Of a DNA stretch of 64,000 bases, positions 50,752 through 60,042 are shown piece by piece (position 1 is the first letter of the stretch; the number at the start of each line of letters is the position of its first letter). The translations under genes and the position numbers were made by a program. This stretch comes from Sinomonas atrocyanea. GTDB taxonomy: Bacteria > Actinomycetota > Actinomycetes > Actinomycetales > Micrococcaceae. The DNA is taken from positions 62,001-126,000 of the forward strand of contig NZ_JAUSRH010000001.1 in the NCBI RefSeq assembly GCF_030811715.1. The letters run 5' to 3'. The notes under the pieces were generated by a model that was not told the DNA's origin, made no database searches, and saw only the letters and a program-made list of their open reading frames with translations.

Positions 50752-50808
50752 CGAGAGACAGCGTCAACGGGCACGACCAGGTGAGAACAACGGCGAGAAC
50801 AAGGAGGC

Positions 50809-51924
50809 ATGATGGCGCGAGCCGCCCACGGTGAGGACGGGCCCTTCGACGGGGTGGAGCGGATCGCGGTGCTCCGCGGCGGCGGGATCGGGGATCTGCT
50901 CTCCGCCCTCCCCGCGCTGGAGGCCCTGTCGGAGACCTACCGGCCCACGCACCTGACCCTGCTGACGACGCCGCTCCTGGCGGCGCTGCTCCAGGACCGG
51001 CCGGGTCCGTGGGACCGCGTGGCCGTGGTCCCGACCTTCCCTGAGGCCCCGGACGCGTCGGGGCGCACCTGGCGGGATGACCCGCGTACGGGCGAGCTCG
51101 TCTCGGCCCTGCAGGCCGAGCGGATCGGGCTCGCCGCTCAGCTGCACGGCGGCGGCAAGAACTCGAACCCGTTCGTCCTCGCCCTCGGCGCCGCCCATAC
51201 GGTCGGCTGCTCGACCCCGGATGCAGACCCGCTCGAGCGCCAGCTCGCACACGTCTACTATCAGCGCGAGGTGGACCGCTGGCTCGAGGTTGCCGCTCTC
51301 GCCGGGGCCGAGACGAGCCACCTCGAACCGCGGCTCACTGCGGTCCCCGCAGACGCCGAGGCTGCCGCACCCTGGGTGCAGGCCGAGGCGAGGGGCCTCG
51401 TCGTCGTCCATCCCGGGGCGACCGATCCTCGGCGCCGCTGGCCGGCGCCCCGTTTTGCCCGTGTGGCGGCGGCGCTCGCAGACGAGGGCTGGCAGGTGCT
51501 CGTGGTGGGCGATCCGGGAGAGCGTGACCTCGCCGAAGGGATCGCGCACGACGCCGCGGGGGCGGCTCCCAGCGCTGCGCACCTGATCGGGTCGGCGGCT
51601 GGGCGGACGGACTTGCACGGGCTGGTGGGCCTGCTCGACGCGGCGCGGCTCGTGGTCGCCAATGACAGCGGTCCGCGGCACCTCGCGCAGGCGCTCGGGA
51701 CCCCGACTGCGTCCGTCTACTGGGGGCCCAATCTGGTCAATGCCGGGCCGCGCCAGCGGAGGATGCACCGAGTCCAGATTTCCTGGCGCCAGCTGTGTCC
51801 GGTGTGCGGGGCGGATGGCACCGACCCGTTCGGCAGGTCCTGCGATCACTCCGAACCGTGGGTCTCCGACGTGCCCGTCGAGGGTGTGCTTGCCGATGCC
51901 CGAGCCCTCCTCGCCGGGCGGTAG
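50809..51924 (+). CDS. Glycosyltransferase family 9 (heptosyltransferase-like)
   Basis: This is a 371-residue GT9 protein. N-terminal IAVLRGGGIGDLLSALPALE and C-terminal VVHPGATDPRRRWPAPRFAR, then VANDSGPRHLAQALGTPTAS, are the donor-binding motifs of ADP-heptose transferases. A Cys-containing segment (WRQLCPVCGADGTDPFGRSC) resembles a small metal-binding motif not typical of WaaC/WaaF. AAGGAGG precedes ATG 50809/50812. It is one of three GT9 genes in the window. Confidence 0.9.
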   Translation: MMARAAHGEDGPFDGVERIAVLRGGGIGDLLSALPALEALSETYRPTHLTLLTTPLLAALLQDRPGPWDRVAVVPTFPEAPDASGRTWRDDPRTGELVSALQAERIGLAAQLHGGGKNSNPFVLALGAAHTVGCSTPDADPLERQLAHVYYQREVDRWLEVAALAGAETSHLEPRLTAVPADAEAAAPWVQAEARGLVVVHPGATDPRRRWPAPRFARVAAALADEGWQVLVVGDPGERDLAEGIAHDAAGAAPSAAHLIGSAAGRTDLHGLVGLLDAARLVVANDSGPRHLAQALGTPTASVYWGPNLVNAGPRQRRMHRVQISWRQLCPVCGADGTDPFGRSCDHSEPWVSDVPVEGVLADARALLAGR

Positions 51925-51957
51925 GCAGGACCTCCGACCCCCTCCGCCGAGTCGGCG

Positions 51958-53721
51958 CTAGAAGGGTGGGGGTGGGTCGTGGTGGGGGTAGGTGGTGTAG
52001 GGCAGTCCTGCTGGTGAGGTCCAGTGGAGGGTGCCCGGTGGTGTGAGGGGTCTGGGTGGGCCCGGTGCCTTGGGGCTGGGTGTCTTGGGGGTGGGTGCTG
52101 GTGGGCTGTGCGGGGCGTTGTGGCTCTGGGCGGGCGGGGTGGGCTGGGCGGTATCCGCCTGGGTGAGGGTCCAGTGGCGTTGTGTTTTGAGGTGGTGGTG
52201 TTCGCGGCAGAGGAGGGCGAGGTTGGCTACGGCGGTGTGGCCGCCGGTGTGCCATTCGGTGGTGTGGTCGGCCTCGGTGGTGGGGGCGGGGCGGTCGCAG
52301 CCGGGGAAGCGGCAGGTCGCGTCGCGGGCGCCGAGGTAGCGGCGCATGGCGGCGGTGGGGGTGTAGCGGGCGCGGCCGATGGCCAGGGGCGCCCCGGTGG
52401 CGGGGTCTGCCCACAGGCGGGTCCAGGTGGCGGCCTGGGCGGCGAGGAGGCGGGCCGCGCCGGGGTCGATGGGGCCGTAGCCGAGCAGTTCGGCCGGGGT
52501 GTCGGCGGTGCCGGCGGCGGTCGCGGCCGGCAGGACGAGGACGACCTCGCACCGCACCCCCGACCCCGCAGCACCCGCAACACCCGCAGGCCCCCCATGA
52601 CCCGCAGGGCCCGCGGGCCCGGGAGACCCGGCGGGCCCGATGGGCTGTGGGGTGGGGTTGTCGGGGAGGGTGTGGGCGGTGGTGAGGAGGTCGGCGAGGG
52701 CGTCGGCGCGCAGCTGCGGGAGGGTGCGGGCCTCGTCGGGGCCCTGGAGGGAGCGGGCGATGGCCTCGAGGCGGGTGTCGACCGCGGCCCCGTGTTCCAG
52801 GGGCAGGTAGGCGGTGAGCCAGCACATCCCGTCCGGGGCGGGGTCGAGGTCGACCCGGCGGCCGCCGGCGGCGTGGGCCCTGCGCACGGTCAGGGGTTCC
52901 TCGGCGTGGTCCTCGACGAGGCGGCGCAGGCGCCGGGTGAGCGCCGCGGGGGACAAGGTCCGGTCGGGGTCGGCGGGGCAGGCGGCCTCGGTGGCGGCGG
53001 CCAGGAAGGCCGCCGCGCGGGCCGGGGGGACGGGGACGGCGGCGTCCAGGACGGCCCTGGCCCGGCGGCGGGAGAGCCGCCCGGAGGCGAGCGCTGCCAG
53101 GACGGGGGCGGCGGCGGGGTCGGTCAGGGACAGGGCCTCGCTGACCAGGCCCTTGGCGGTGCGGGCGGAGACCTTCAGGGCCGCGGATACCTCCGAGGCC
53201 GCGACCGTGGCCGCCTCCGCGGTGCGGAGGGGGTCGGTCCCGTCGCCGGCGCAGAGGTCCACGAGCGCGCCCAGGACGGCGGCCTGCTCGGCCAGGCGGG
53301 CGGCCTCGAGCTGCTCGAGGCGGACCAGACGGCGCACGAGCCCGGCCGCGGCCACCTCCCGCAGCTCCGCCCGCACCACCGGGGCGGGGAAGACCTCGAG
53401 CTCCTCCGGGGAGGCGAACAGCCCCGCATCCACCCCGCTGTCCCACGGACCCGACCCGCCGCCCGAGGGACCCACGCCCGAACGGCAGACCCCGCCGCGC
53501 TCCAGAGCCGAGGCGGCGAGCTCGCGGTCCGGGGCTCCGCGGAACGCCGCCCAGAGCACCGGCCCCAGCTCCTCGGCGCCGGCCCCCTGCGGCCTGGCCC
53601 GGTCATTGAGCTCCCACTCCAGCCGCAGCCACTCCGGCGGCTCCGGCGGTACCCAGGCAGACGACGCGCCGGCACCGGGAGGCCCTTCCGCCCCCGCTGC
53701 CAGACCACCGTCTCGTTCCAT
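51958..53721 (-). CDS. 13E12-repeat family protein (DUF222 plus HNH endonuclease)
   Basis: This is a 587-residue protein. The DUF222 domain covers most of the first 400 residues (LVDLCAGDGTDPLRTAEAAT, SPAALTRRLRRLVEDHAEEP) and an HNH nuclease domain follows (CRFPGCDRPAPTTEADHTTE, NLALLCREHHHLKT), then a Pro-rich tail. These proteins occur in many copies in Micrococcaceae and mycobacteria and behave like mobile or domesticated homing nucleases. It interrupts the glycosyl region. The upstream 80 bp are strikingly AT-rich. Confidence 0.92.
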   Translation of the reverse strand: MERDGGLAAGAEGPPGAGASSAWVPPEPPEWLRLEWELNDRARPQGAGAEELGPVLWAAFRGAPDRELAASALERGGVCRSGVGPSGGGSGPWDSGVDAGLFASPEELEVFPAPVVRAELREVAAAGLVRRLVRLEQLEAARLAEQAAVLGALVDLCAGDGTDPLRTAEAATVAASEVSAALKVSARTAKGLVSEALSLTDPAAAPVLAALASGRLSRRRARAVLDAAVPVPPARAAAFLAAATEAACPADPDRTLSPAALTRRLRRLVEDHAEEPLTVRRAHAAGGRRVDLDPAPDGMCWLTAYLPLEHGAAVDTRLEAIARSLQGPDEARTLPQLRADALADLLTTAHTLPDNPTPQPIGPAGSPGPAGPAGHGGPAGVAGAAGSGVRCEVVLVLPAATAAGTADTPAELLGYGPIDPGAARLLAAQAATWTRLWADPATGAPLAIGRARYTPTAAMRRYLGARDATCRFPGCDRPAPTTEADHTTEWHTGGHTAVANLALLCREHHHLKTQRHWTLTQADTAQPTPPAQSHNAPHSPPAPTPKTPSPKAPGPPRPLTPPGTLHWTSPAGLPYTTYPHHDPPPPF

Positions 53722-53804
53722 GCACCAATTTTAGTACATAGATTCGATTAAATGAAGAAGATTAGATCGCATATTCGACCATGGGCCCGCTCCCCGCCAG
53801 AACC

Positions 53805-54772
53805 TCACAGTCCTTCGTAGCTCTGCCCGTGGGGACCGGCGAGCCCGCGAGGACGCCCGTTCACCGCGACGACCGTCCTCCCTCGGGCGGGCGTGACGAG
53901 GTCCCCACCAACGGTGGGCAGGACGCGCTCGCCCTCGTTGCTGATCCAGGTGACTCCTGGCAGCGAATGCATCAGCTCAATGAATTGGGCCCGCCGAACC
54001 CGGTCGAGGTAGACGAGCGCGGAGCTGTGGAAGACCACCACGTGCGCACCGGGCGGGGCCTCCTCCACGAGCCCCGTGATGCTGTCCACGAGGTCGCCGC
54101 GCAGGATCCTCGGGGGATCCGCTGCCGCGGCTGCCGCTGCGGCGCGGAGACGATCACGGCGGTCCTGGTGTTCGGGCCAGATGAGCGTCTCGAGCCACTC
54201 CATCTCGGATGCGTCGCCGACGTCGAGCGGATTCAGGTCGATGCCGCAACGCGCCACACGACCTCGGGCAGCCGCGCAGGGACGCTCCCCGCATCGATGC
54301 GGCAGGGCAGCTCAACGGCGCTCGCCCCAGTGGCGGGATCGAGGGACACGGTGCGGTCGCCGAGGTCGTAGCGGTAGCTGTACCTGTCCGGATAGAGGCA
54401 CAGTCCCGCGGAGGCGCCGGCCTCAATGAGCGCCAGCGGCCCCTCCAAGCGGCTCAGCACCGGGAGGAGGACCGCGCACCGGCCCGCCTCGTTGGTCTGC
54501 GTGGACCGCGTCAGGACCACGGGCTCCACCGTGGCCCAGTGGGACAGCAGCCACGAGCGGAACCCGGAGTAGGGCCCCACCGGCGCCCCCCGCAGACGGG
54601 CCGCCGCGAAGACGAGGTTGGGCTGCCGCTTGGCTTGCGGGAGAGACTCGAGGAGTCCGACGACGGCGGCATCCTCCGCGATGGAGCTCGCCCAATCGAA
54701 GAAGACGTCGGACACCCCTTGCGCCTCGACCTCGGCGAAGGCCCGGTAGACCTCGGCGGTCCCGTTCTGCAT
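53805..54772 (-). pseudogene. DUF2332 family protein, broken by a frameshift
   Basis: Residues 1-175 (from ATG 54772: FAEVEAQGVSDVFFDWASSI, then SYRYDLGDR) and the last 150 residues (CGIDLNPLDVGDASEMEWLE to SNEGERVLP) form one DUF2332 protein, but in different frames. The join is near 54250, where CGCG stands instead of CG: the first frame ends VVWRVAAST and the other continues RCGIDLNP. A 2-bp insertion, or a sequencing error, explains it. Confidence 0.85.
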
Positions 54773-54791
54773 GGACCCAATCTATGCCGGC

Positions 54792-55532
54792 CTACGGCCA
54801 GGAATCCTCCATGGAACCTGCCACGAGCAGCTCGCGGACCTCGCAGCCCCGCGGCTGCGAGAGGGCGAAGATCACCGATCGGGCCACGTCCGAGGGCCGG
54901 TTGAGGGTGCTGCGGTCATGGGGCTTGTACTCCTCGGGCCGGTCATCGAAGAAGGCCGTGTCCATGCCGCCGGGGATGAGCGTCGTGACGCCCACCCTGC
55001 CCTTGAGCTCAGCGGCCAGGGCCCTGCTGAAGCCGATCACGCCGAACTTGGAGGCGCAGTAGGCCGTGGCGCCCGCCGCCCCGCGGAGGCCGAGGGTCGA
55101 CGCGACCGTCACCACCCGGCCGTGCGACTCGAGCAGATGCGGAACGGCGGCGCGCACCACGGCGGCAGTCCCGAGGAGGTTCACGCGCAGCACGCGTTCC
55201 CACTCATCCGCGGGCACCTCCGCCAGCTCGCCGCAGCGGTCGATGCCCGCGGCGCACACCACCGCATCGAGCCCGCCCGCCTCTTCGACGGCGCGGGCGA
55301 CGGCGGCCTCCGCCTCCTCGCGCACGGAGAGGTCCGCGACCACGCCGGTCACGCCTTCGGGGGCAGGCTGCCGGTCGACGACGATCGGCCGGGCGCCCTG
55401 CCCGGCGGCGGCTTCGACGATGGCAGCGCCCAGCCCCGAGGCTCCTCCCGTCACGAGGATTCGCGCCCCGCGCAGGGGCTCCTGGGCGGACTGGTCGGTC
55501 TCGTGGCTGATGCTCGTATCCGTGGTGGTCAT
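54792..55532 (-). CDS. Short-chain dehydrogenase/reductase
   Basis: This 246-residue classical SDR has the NAD(P)-binding TGGASGLGAAIVE near residue 30, NNAG-like VCAAGID, catalytic Ser in VASTLG and YCASK (Tyr/Lys). It is last in the heptose operon, 52 bp after hldE copy 2. It is too short for the HldD epimerase (extended SDR of about 310 residues), so a sugar-modifying reductase is possible but the substrate is unknown. Confidence 0.9.
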   Translation of the reverse strand: MTTTDTSISHETDQSAQEPLRGARILVTGGASGLGAAIVEAAAGQGARPIVVDRQPAPEGVTGVVADLSVREEAEAAVARAVEEAGGLDAVVCAAGIDRCGELAEVPADEWERVLRVNLLGTAAVVRAAVPHLLESHGRVVTVASTLGLRGAAGATAYCASKFGVIGFSRALAAELKGRVGVTTLIPGGMDTAFFDDRPEEYKPHDRSTLNRPSDVARSVIFALSQPRGCEVRELLVAGSMEDSWP

Positions 55533-55584
55533 GGGAGTCCTTCCGGTTCTGTGGTGATGGTCTTTGGTCTGGCGGCGCCCAGCG

Positions 55585-56994
55585 TCAGCCGAGCCCCGCG
55601 ATCGCGGAGGCGAGGCCCGTCGTCGACCGTCCCGGCTCGAGCGGCACGGTCACGACGTCGCCGCCCCACCTCCGCAGGAGCGAGGTCTCGGGCAGCTGCT
55701 CGGCGTCGTAGTCGGCGCCCTTGACCCAGACGTCGGGCCGGAGCTCGTTGAGCAGCTGCTCCGGAGTGTCCTCGGAGAAGACCTCGACGGCATCCACGCA
55801 GCTGAGCCCGAGGAGCAGGTCCACCCTGTCGGCCTGGGACATGAGCGGGCGGGAGTCGCCCTTGAGGCGCCGGATCGACTCGTCGGAGTTGAGGCACACG
55901 ATGAGGCAGTCGCCGAGGCCGCGGGCGGCCTCGAGGAGGCGGAGATGGCCCGCGTGCAGGAGGTCGAAGCAGCCGCCCGCGGCGACCACCCGGCCGCCGG
56001 TGGACTGGATGCGCCGGGCGAGGGCGAAGGCCGCACTCTCCTCCGGCTCGCCCTCCCCCGCGGACAGCGCCTTGGAGCTGTCCCCGGACGCCGCGGGAGG
56101 CAGGGGCGCCTGGCTGCGCTCGAGCGAGGAGACGCCGCCTGCGCCGAGGAACTCCACCGCCCCGGAGATGGCGGCCTCGACCGCCTTCTCAAGTCCGTGG
56201 CCGGCGCCGAGCGCGACGGCAAGCGAGGCGGCGAACCGGTCCCCCGCACCGCACGAGTCCTCGATCCTCAGCCCGGCCGCGGGGGCCGCGATGTGGGTGT
56301 CGGTCTCGGATCCGCAGATGAGGGCGCCCCGTTCGGCGAGGGTGACGACCACCGAGTGCGCGTTCCAGCGCTCCCTCAGCCGCCCCGCCGCGGTCGCGAC
56401 AGCGCCGAGCCCGTTGACCGCACGCCCGGAGAATGCGAGCAGCTCGGGCAGGTTCGGGGTCACGGCGGCGGCCCTCGAGACGGGCCGGGCACCCTGGGGG
56501 TGCGGGTCCCACACCACGGGGACGTGCCGGGCCGCCGATTCGATCGCCGCCCGGAGGGTGGGGGCTTCCGCGAGCCGCCGGCCGTAGTCGGCGACGACGA
56601 TGGCGTCAGCGCCGGCGATCCGCTCGAGCATGGCCTCGTCGACGAGCGGGAACGGCTTCTGGCCACAGCCCTCGTCGATCCGCGCGACCCGCTGGCCGTC
56701 CGCGATGACCCGCATCTTGACCGGCGTCGGGCCGCCGAGCGCGCCGGCCGTCACCCGCACCCCGCTGAGCAGGGCGCGAAGCCGTGCCGCCGCGGGGTCA
56801 ATCGAGAGGGCGGTGACGAGGTCGACGTCGTGCCCGTCCTCCGCGAGCATCGTCGCCACGAGCCCCGCCCCGCCCGCGCGCTCGAGGCGGCGGGCCACCT
56901 CGACGATGGGCGCCGGCGCGTCCGGGCAGAGGCGGCTCGCGTGGCCGTGCAGGTCGATGTCCATGAGGGTGTCTCCCACCACGGCAATTCTCAT
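55585..56994 (-). CDS. hldE: Bifunctional heptose 7-phosphate kinase / heptose 1-phosphate adenylyltransferase (copy 2)
   Basis: This is a 469-residue HldE paralog. The kinase half has the Gly-rich ERAGGAGLVATMLAEDGHDV and the catalytic DSCGAGDRFAASLA; the transferase half has AAGGCFDLLHAGHLRLLEAA, CLNSDES and DVWVKGADY. Sequence differs widely from copy 1 at 47623, so they are not a recent duplication. ATG 56994 overlaps the gmhA stop. This copy sits in an operon with gmhA and gmhB and is the likely housekeeping heptose enzyme. Confidence 0.94.
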   Translation of the reverse strand: MRIAVVGDTLMDIDLHGHASRLCPDAPAPIVEVARRLERAGGAGLVATMLAEDGHDVDLVTALSIDPAAARLRALLSGVRVTAGALGGPTPVKMRVIADGQRVARIDEGCGQKPFPLVDEAMLERIAGADAIVVADYGRRLAEAPTLRAAIESAARHVPVVWDPHPQGARPVSRAAAVTPNLPELLAFSGRAVNGLGAVATAAGRLRERWNAHSVVVTLAERGALICGSETDTHIAAPAAGLRIEDSCGAGDRFAASLAVALGAGHGLEKAVEAAISGAVEFLGAGGVSSLERSQAPLPPAASGDSSKALSAGEGEPEESAAFALARRIQSTGGRVVAAGGCFDLLHAGHLRLLEAARGLGDCLIVCLNSDESIRRLKGDSRPLMSQADRVDLLLGLSCVDAVEVFSEDTPEQLLNELRPDVWVKGADYDAEQLPETSLLRRWGGDVVTVPLEPGRSTTGLASAIAGLG

Positions 56995-57752
56995 CGGGGG
57001 TCCCTTCCTGGGGCGCTTCGGCCGGACCGGGGCTGCGGCGCCGGGAGGTCTGCGATGCACGCGTCGAAGCACACGCACAGCGCATGGATCGCCACAAGCT
57101 GGGACTCCTGGACGTGGCAGTTCCTCCCGTCGAGGAGCACGGCCTCGTCCACGGCGGAGGAGAGCGGGTTCGGTCCCGGGCCCGTCATGGCCCAGCTCAC
57201 CGCCCCGACTTCCCGCGCCGCCGCGGCCGCGCAGAGGAGATTGGGGCTCTTCCCGGACGTGGAGAGGAGCACCACGACGTCGCCTTCGCGAGCGTGGGCC
57301 CGGATCTGCCGGGCGAAGACCTCGTCGTAGCCGTAGTCGTTCCCGATCGCCGTCATCGCGGAGGTGTCCCCGTGGAGGGCGATCGCCGAGAACGGGGCCC
57401 GCTCGCCGTCGTACCTCCCCACGAGCTCGGCCGTGAGGTGCTGGGCCTCGGCCGCCGAGCCGCCGTTGCCGGCCACGAGGAGCCTGCCGCCCTGGGAGAG
57501 CCGATGGGCGAGATCGTGCCCCCACCGGGCGAGCACGAGGGAGTGGCGCTCGAGCACCTCGAGGGCCACCATCGATTCCGCGATATGGGCGGCCACCGTG
57601 CGTGCGAGCGCAGCGGTGGGGTCGCTGCCGGCCCGGGCGCGCTGGGCGGCGGAGCGGAAGGCGCCGCTCGCGGCGCCGGGTACGGGCCGCAGGGCCGCGC
57701 GGGAGCGGGGCGCAGTCCGGGCGGCGTCCAGTCCTCGGTGAGCTGCACACAT
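56991..57752 (-). CDS. gmhA: Phosphoheptose isomerase GmhA (SIS domain)
   Basis: This is a 253-residue SIS-domain protein. It carries VAGNGGSAAEAQHLTAELVG and LLSTSGKSPNLLCAAAAARE, the sugar-phosphate binding loops of GmhA, which converts sedoheptulose 7-phosphate to D-glycero-D-manno-heptose 7-phosphate. About 60 residues at the N-terminus are extra compared with GmhA of about 190-200 residues. ATG 57752 is preceded by GGAGGG; a later start is possible. Confidence 0.9.
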   Translation of the reverse strand: MCAAHRGLDAARTAPRSRAALRPVPGAASGAFRSAAQRARAGSDPTAALARTVAAHIAESMVALEVLERHSLVLARWGHDLAHRLSQGGRLLVAGNGGSAAEAQHLTAELVGRYDGERAPFSAIALHGDTSAMTAIGNDYGYDEVFARQIRAHAREGDVVVLLSTSGKSPNLLCAAAAAREVGAVSWAMTGPGPNPLSSAVDEAVLLDGRNCHVQESQLVAIHALCVCFDACIADLPAPQPRSGRSAPGRDPR

Positions 57753-57754
57753 CC

Positions 57755-59041
57755 TCAGGCTCCCTCCTCGACGCGGCGCAGCCTGCGCCGGGACCGGAGG
57801 ACATCCGGCTCGGGCTGCTGCCAGTGCTCGCGCACCACCCGATAGATGCGCTCGGTGTCCGATGCCACCTTGTCCCACGTGTAGCGGCTCCGCGCGCGCT
57901 CGACCCCGGCCGCGCCGAGGGCGGCGCGCCGCTGCGGATCGTCCGCGAGGGCGGCGACCGCGTCTGCGAGGGCCTCGGGGTCCTTGGGCGGGATGTGGAG
58001 ACCGGTGACGCCGTCGACCGTGGTCTCGGCGAGGCCGCCCACGGCCGCCACGATGGTGGGGACGCCGCAGGCCATCGCCTCGAGCGGCACGATGCCGAAG
58101 GGCTCGTACCAGGGGCAGCAGACCACAGCATCGAGGCTGCGCATGAGCTGGGGCATGGCATCGCGGGCGACCTGGCCCGTGAAGATGATCTGGCTGCCGA
58201 TCCCGAGGGAGTCGGCGAGGTCCCGCAGGCGCCGCGCCTCCGGATCGCCGGCGACGCGCTCCTTCTCCACGGAGCCGCCGACCACGAGGAGCTCGATGTC
58301 CCTGCGCCCCGACGCGGCGAGGAGGGCGAGCGCACGGATCACGGTGTCCACGCCCTTGCGCGGCACGAGGCGGCCGATCGTGGCGATCCGGAACCGCTTT
58401 CCCCGTGCTCGGGCAGGGCCGTCCGGTGTGAAGAGCGCCGTGTCCACGCCGCACGGCGCAATCGAGATGTGCCGGCGGCTCACCCCCATGGTGCGCAGCT
58501 CGAACGCCTCGTCAGGGCAGGTGGCGATGACGCGGTCCACCGAACGGGCGACCCACGGCTCGAGGGTCTCGCGTTCGGGAGGACTCGTGTCCTCGACTCC
58601 CTGGTGCCGGCGCTTGACCACGCCCAGGGCGTGGAAGGTCTCCGCCACGACCGGCGGCGTCAGCCCCAGGCGCTGCACCTTGTCCGCAGCCTCGATGCAG
58701 GCGACTCCGGACATCCAGAAGTGCCCGTGCACGACGTCCGGCGTGTCCTGCGCCCAGTACTCGCTGATCCGGTCCGCGAATTCGGGGATGAAGGGCAGGA
58801 GCTTGTCCTTGGGAACGGCGCGCGGAGGCCCGGCGTCGACGTTGACGAGGCCCACGCCGGTGGGGAGCATCTGCTCCCAGTGGAGCCTGTTGCTGTCACG
58901 GCGGGTGAACACCGTGACCGCGTGCCCGCGGCGGACGAGCGCCGCGGAGAGCTCAGCGACATGCACGTTCTGCCCTCCCGCGTCCTCGCCTCCGATGACG
59001 GCGAGCGGGCTCGCGTGCTCCGAGACCATGGCGATCTTCAT
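57755..59041 (-). CDS. Glycosyltransferase family 4
   Basis: This is a 428-residue GT-B enzyme. The N-terminal acceptor domain starts MKIAMVSEHASPLAVIGGED with the GGQNVHVAEL loop, and the C-terminal donor domain has IGRLVPRKGVDTVIRALALL and the EPFGIVPLEAMACGVP motif. It resembles the sucrose-phosphate-synthase-like GT4 proteins of actinobacteria. AAAGGAG precedes ATG 59041. It is located two bases upstream of gmhA in the heptose operon. Confidence 0.92.
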   Translation of the reverse strand: MKIAMVSEHASPLAVIGGEDAGGQNVHVAELSAALVRRGHAVTVFTRRDSNRLHWEQMLPTGVGLVNVDAGPPRAVPKDKLLPFIPEFADRISEYWAQDTPDVVHGHFWMSGVACIEAADKVQRLGLTPPVVAETFHALGVVKRRHQGVEDTSPPERETLEPWVARSVDRVIATCPDEAFELRTMGVSRRHISIAPCGVDTALFTPDGPARARGKRFRIATIGRLVPRKGVDTVIRALALLAASGRRDIELLVVGGSVEKERVAGDPEARRLRDLADSLGIGSQIIFTGQVARDAMPQLMRSLDAVVCCPWYEPFGIVPLEAMACGVPTIVAAVGGLAETTVDGVTGLHIPPKDPEALADAVAALADDPQRRAALGAAGVERARSRYTWDKVASDTERIYRVVREHWQQPEPDVLRSRRRLRRVEEGA

Positions 59042-60042
59042 CGTTGTGCTCCTTTCAGCGTGCTCGCGCCGCGGACACCTTTCGCGGCCTCTGCGAGCAC
59101 CTCGTCCCACGCGGCGTGGAACCGATGCAGCCCGTAGCGGGCCAGGGCGGCCTCGCGGGCGTTGAGCCCTGCCTCGACGGCCTCGTCCGGGCGGGTGAGC
59201 ATCCGGCGCGCGGCGGCGAGGAGTTCCTTAGGGTCGGAGCTGACGCAGCCCGCCCCGGGGGGCACGGCCCGCCACGCCTCCGTGGAGCCCACTACGAGCA
59301 CCGGAAGTCCGAGGAACATGGCCTCGATGAGGGCGAGCCCCAGAGAGGTCCAGCGGAAGGGGTGGAGGTAGGCCCGGCGGCGTGCGAGCTCGGCGTGCAG
59401 CGTCCCGGAGGGCAGGTCCCCGGCCCAGACGAGGCGGTCCGGGCCGACCCCGGTGGCCTCCTCCAGGCCGCCGCCGCCCATGCCGAAGACATCGATGGGC
59501 GCTGCTTCCGAGAAGGTGGGCAGCAGGTCCGTGCCGGCGACCCGGCGGCGCCGGACGGGCTCGTTCACGGCCGCCCCGAGCCTCTCGAGTTCTCCCGTGT
59601 AGGCCAAGCCGGGGTCGTTCACCCCGTGCTCGACCACGAAGACGGGGGCGCTGCCGCTGTCCCACATCAGCGCGTTGAAGTGGGTCACGTGCACGATCGG
59701 GATGTCCGCCTGGTCGGCGAGGGGATGCCGGGTCTCCGGGACGGAGCCCTTGGGCGTGTTGTGCTCGACGAACACCGCGGGGACGTCGATTCCGGGCCGC
59801 AGCCCCGTCAGGGACTGGACCAGCCCGATCTCCTCGGTGCGCTGGAGCACGACGACGTCGATCTCGCCTCCGCGGGCCGAGAGCTCCTCGGCTGTGGCCT
59901 CCACGGCGCGCGGCCACGGCCTGCCCGCGAGGCCGAGCCCCCAGGGCCCCCGCTCGGGGTCCACGGGCACCACGTACTCGTGCGGGCCGCGGACGAAGCC
60001 GTCCATCCAACCGCCGTGGACGTGCCACACCAGGACGCGCAT
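59038..60042 (-). CDS. Glycosyltransferase-like protein (GT-B fold)
   Basis: This is a 334-residue protein starting MRVLVWHVHGGWMDGFVRGP. A central HNTPKGSVPETRH and a C-terminal donor-domain pattern (LHPFRWTSLGLALIEAMFLG, then LPVLVVGSTEAW) indicate a GT4-like transferase. It overlaps both neighbours (ATGA/TGATG). Sugar donor is unknown; proximity suggests an ADP-heptose or related step. Confidence 0.83.
   Translation of the reverse strand: MRVLVWHVHGGWMDGFVRGPHEYVVPVDPERGPWGLGLAGRPWPRAVEATAEELSARGGEIDVVVLQRTEEIGLVQSLTGLRPGIDVPAVFVEHNTPKGSVPETRHPLADQADIPIVHVTHFNALMWDSGSAPVFVVEHGVNDPGLAYTGELERLGAAVNEPVRRRRVAGTDLLPTFSEAAPIDVFGMGGGGLEEATGVGPDRLVWAGDLPSGTLHAELARRRAYLHPFRWTSLGLALIEAMFLGLPVLVVGSTEAWRAVPPGAGCVSSDPKELLAAARRMLTRPDEAVEAGLNAREAALARYGLHRFHAAWDEVLAEAAKGVRGASTLKGAQR

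Noticed and set aside
54792-55532. HldD epimerase of the ADP-heptose pathway
   Set aside because: At 246 residues with a YCASK motif it is a classical SDR; HldD is an extended SDR of about 310 residues.
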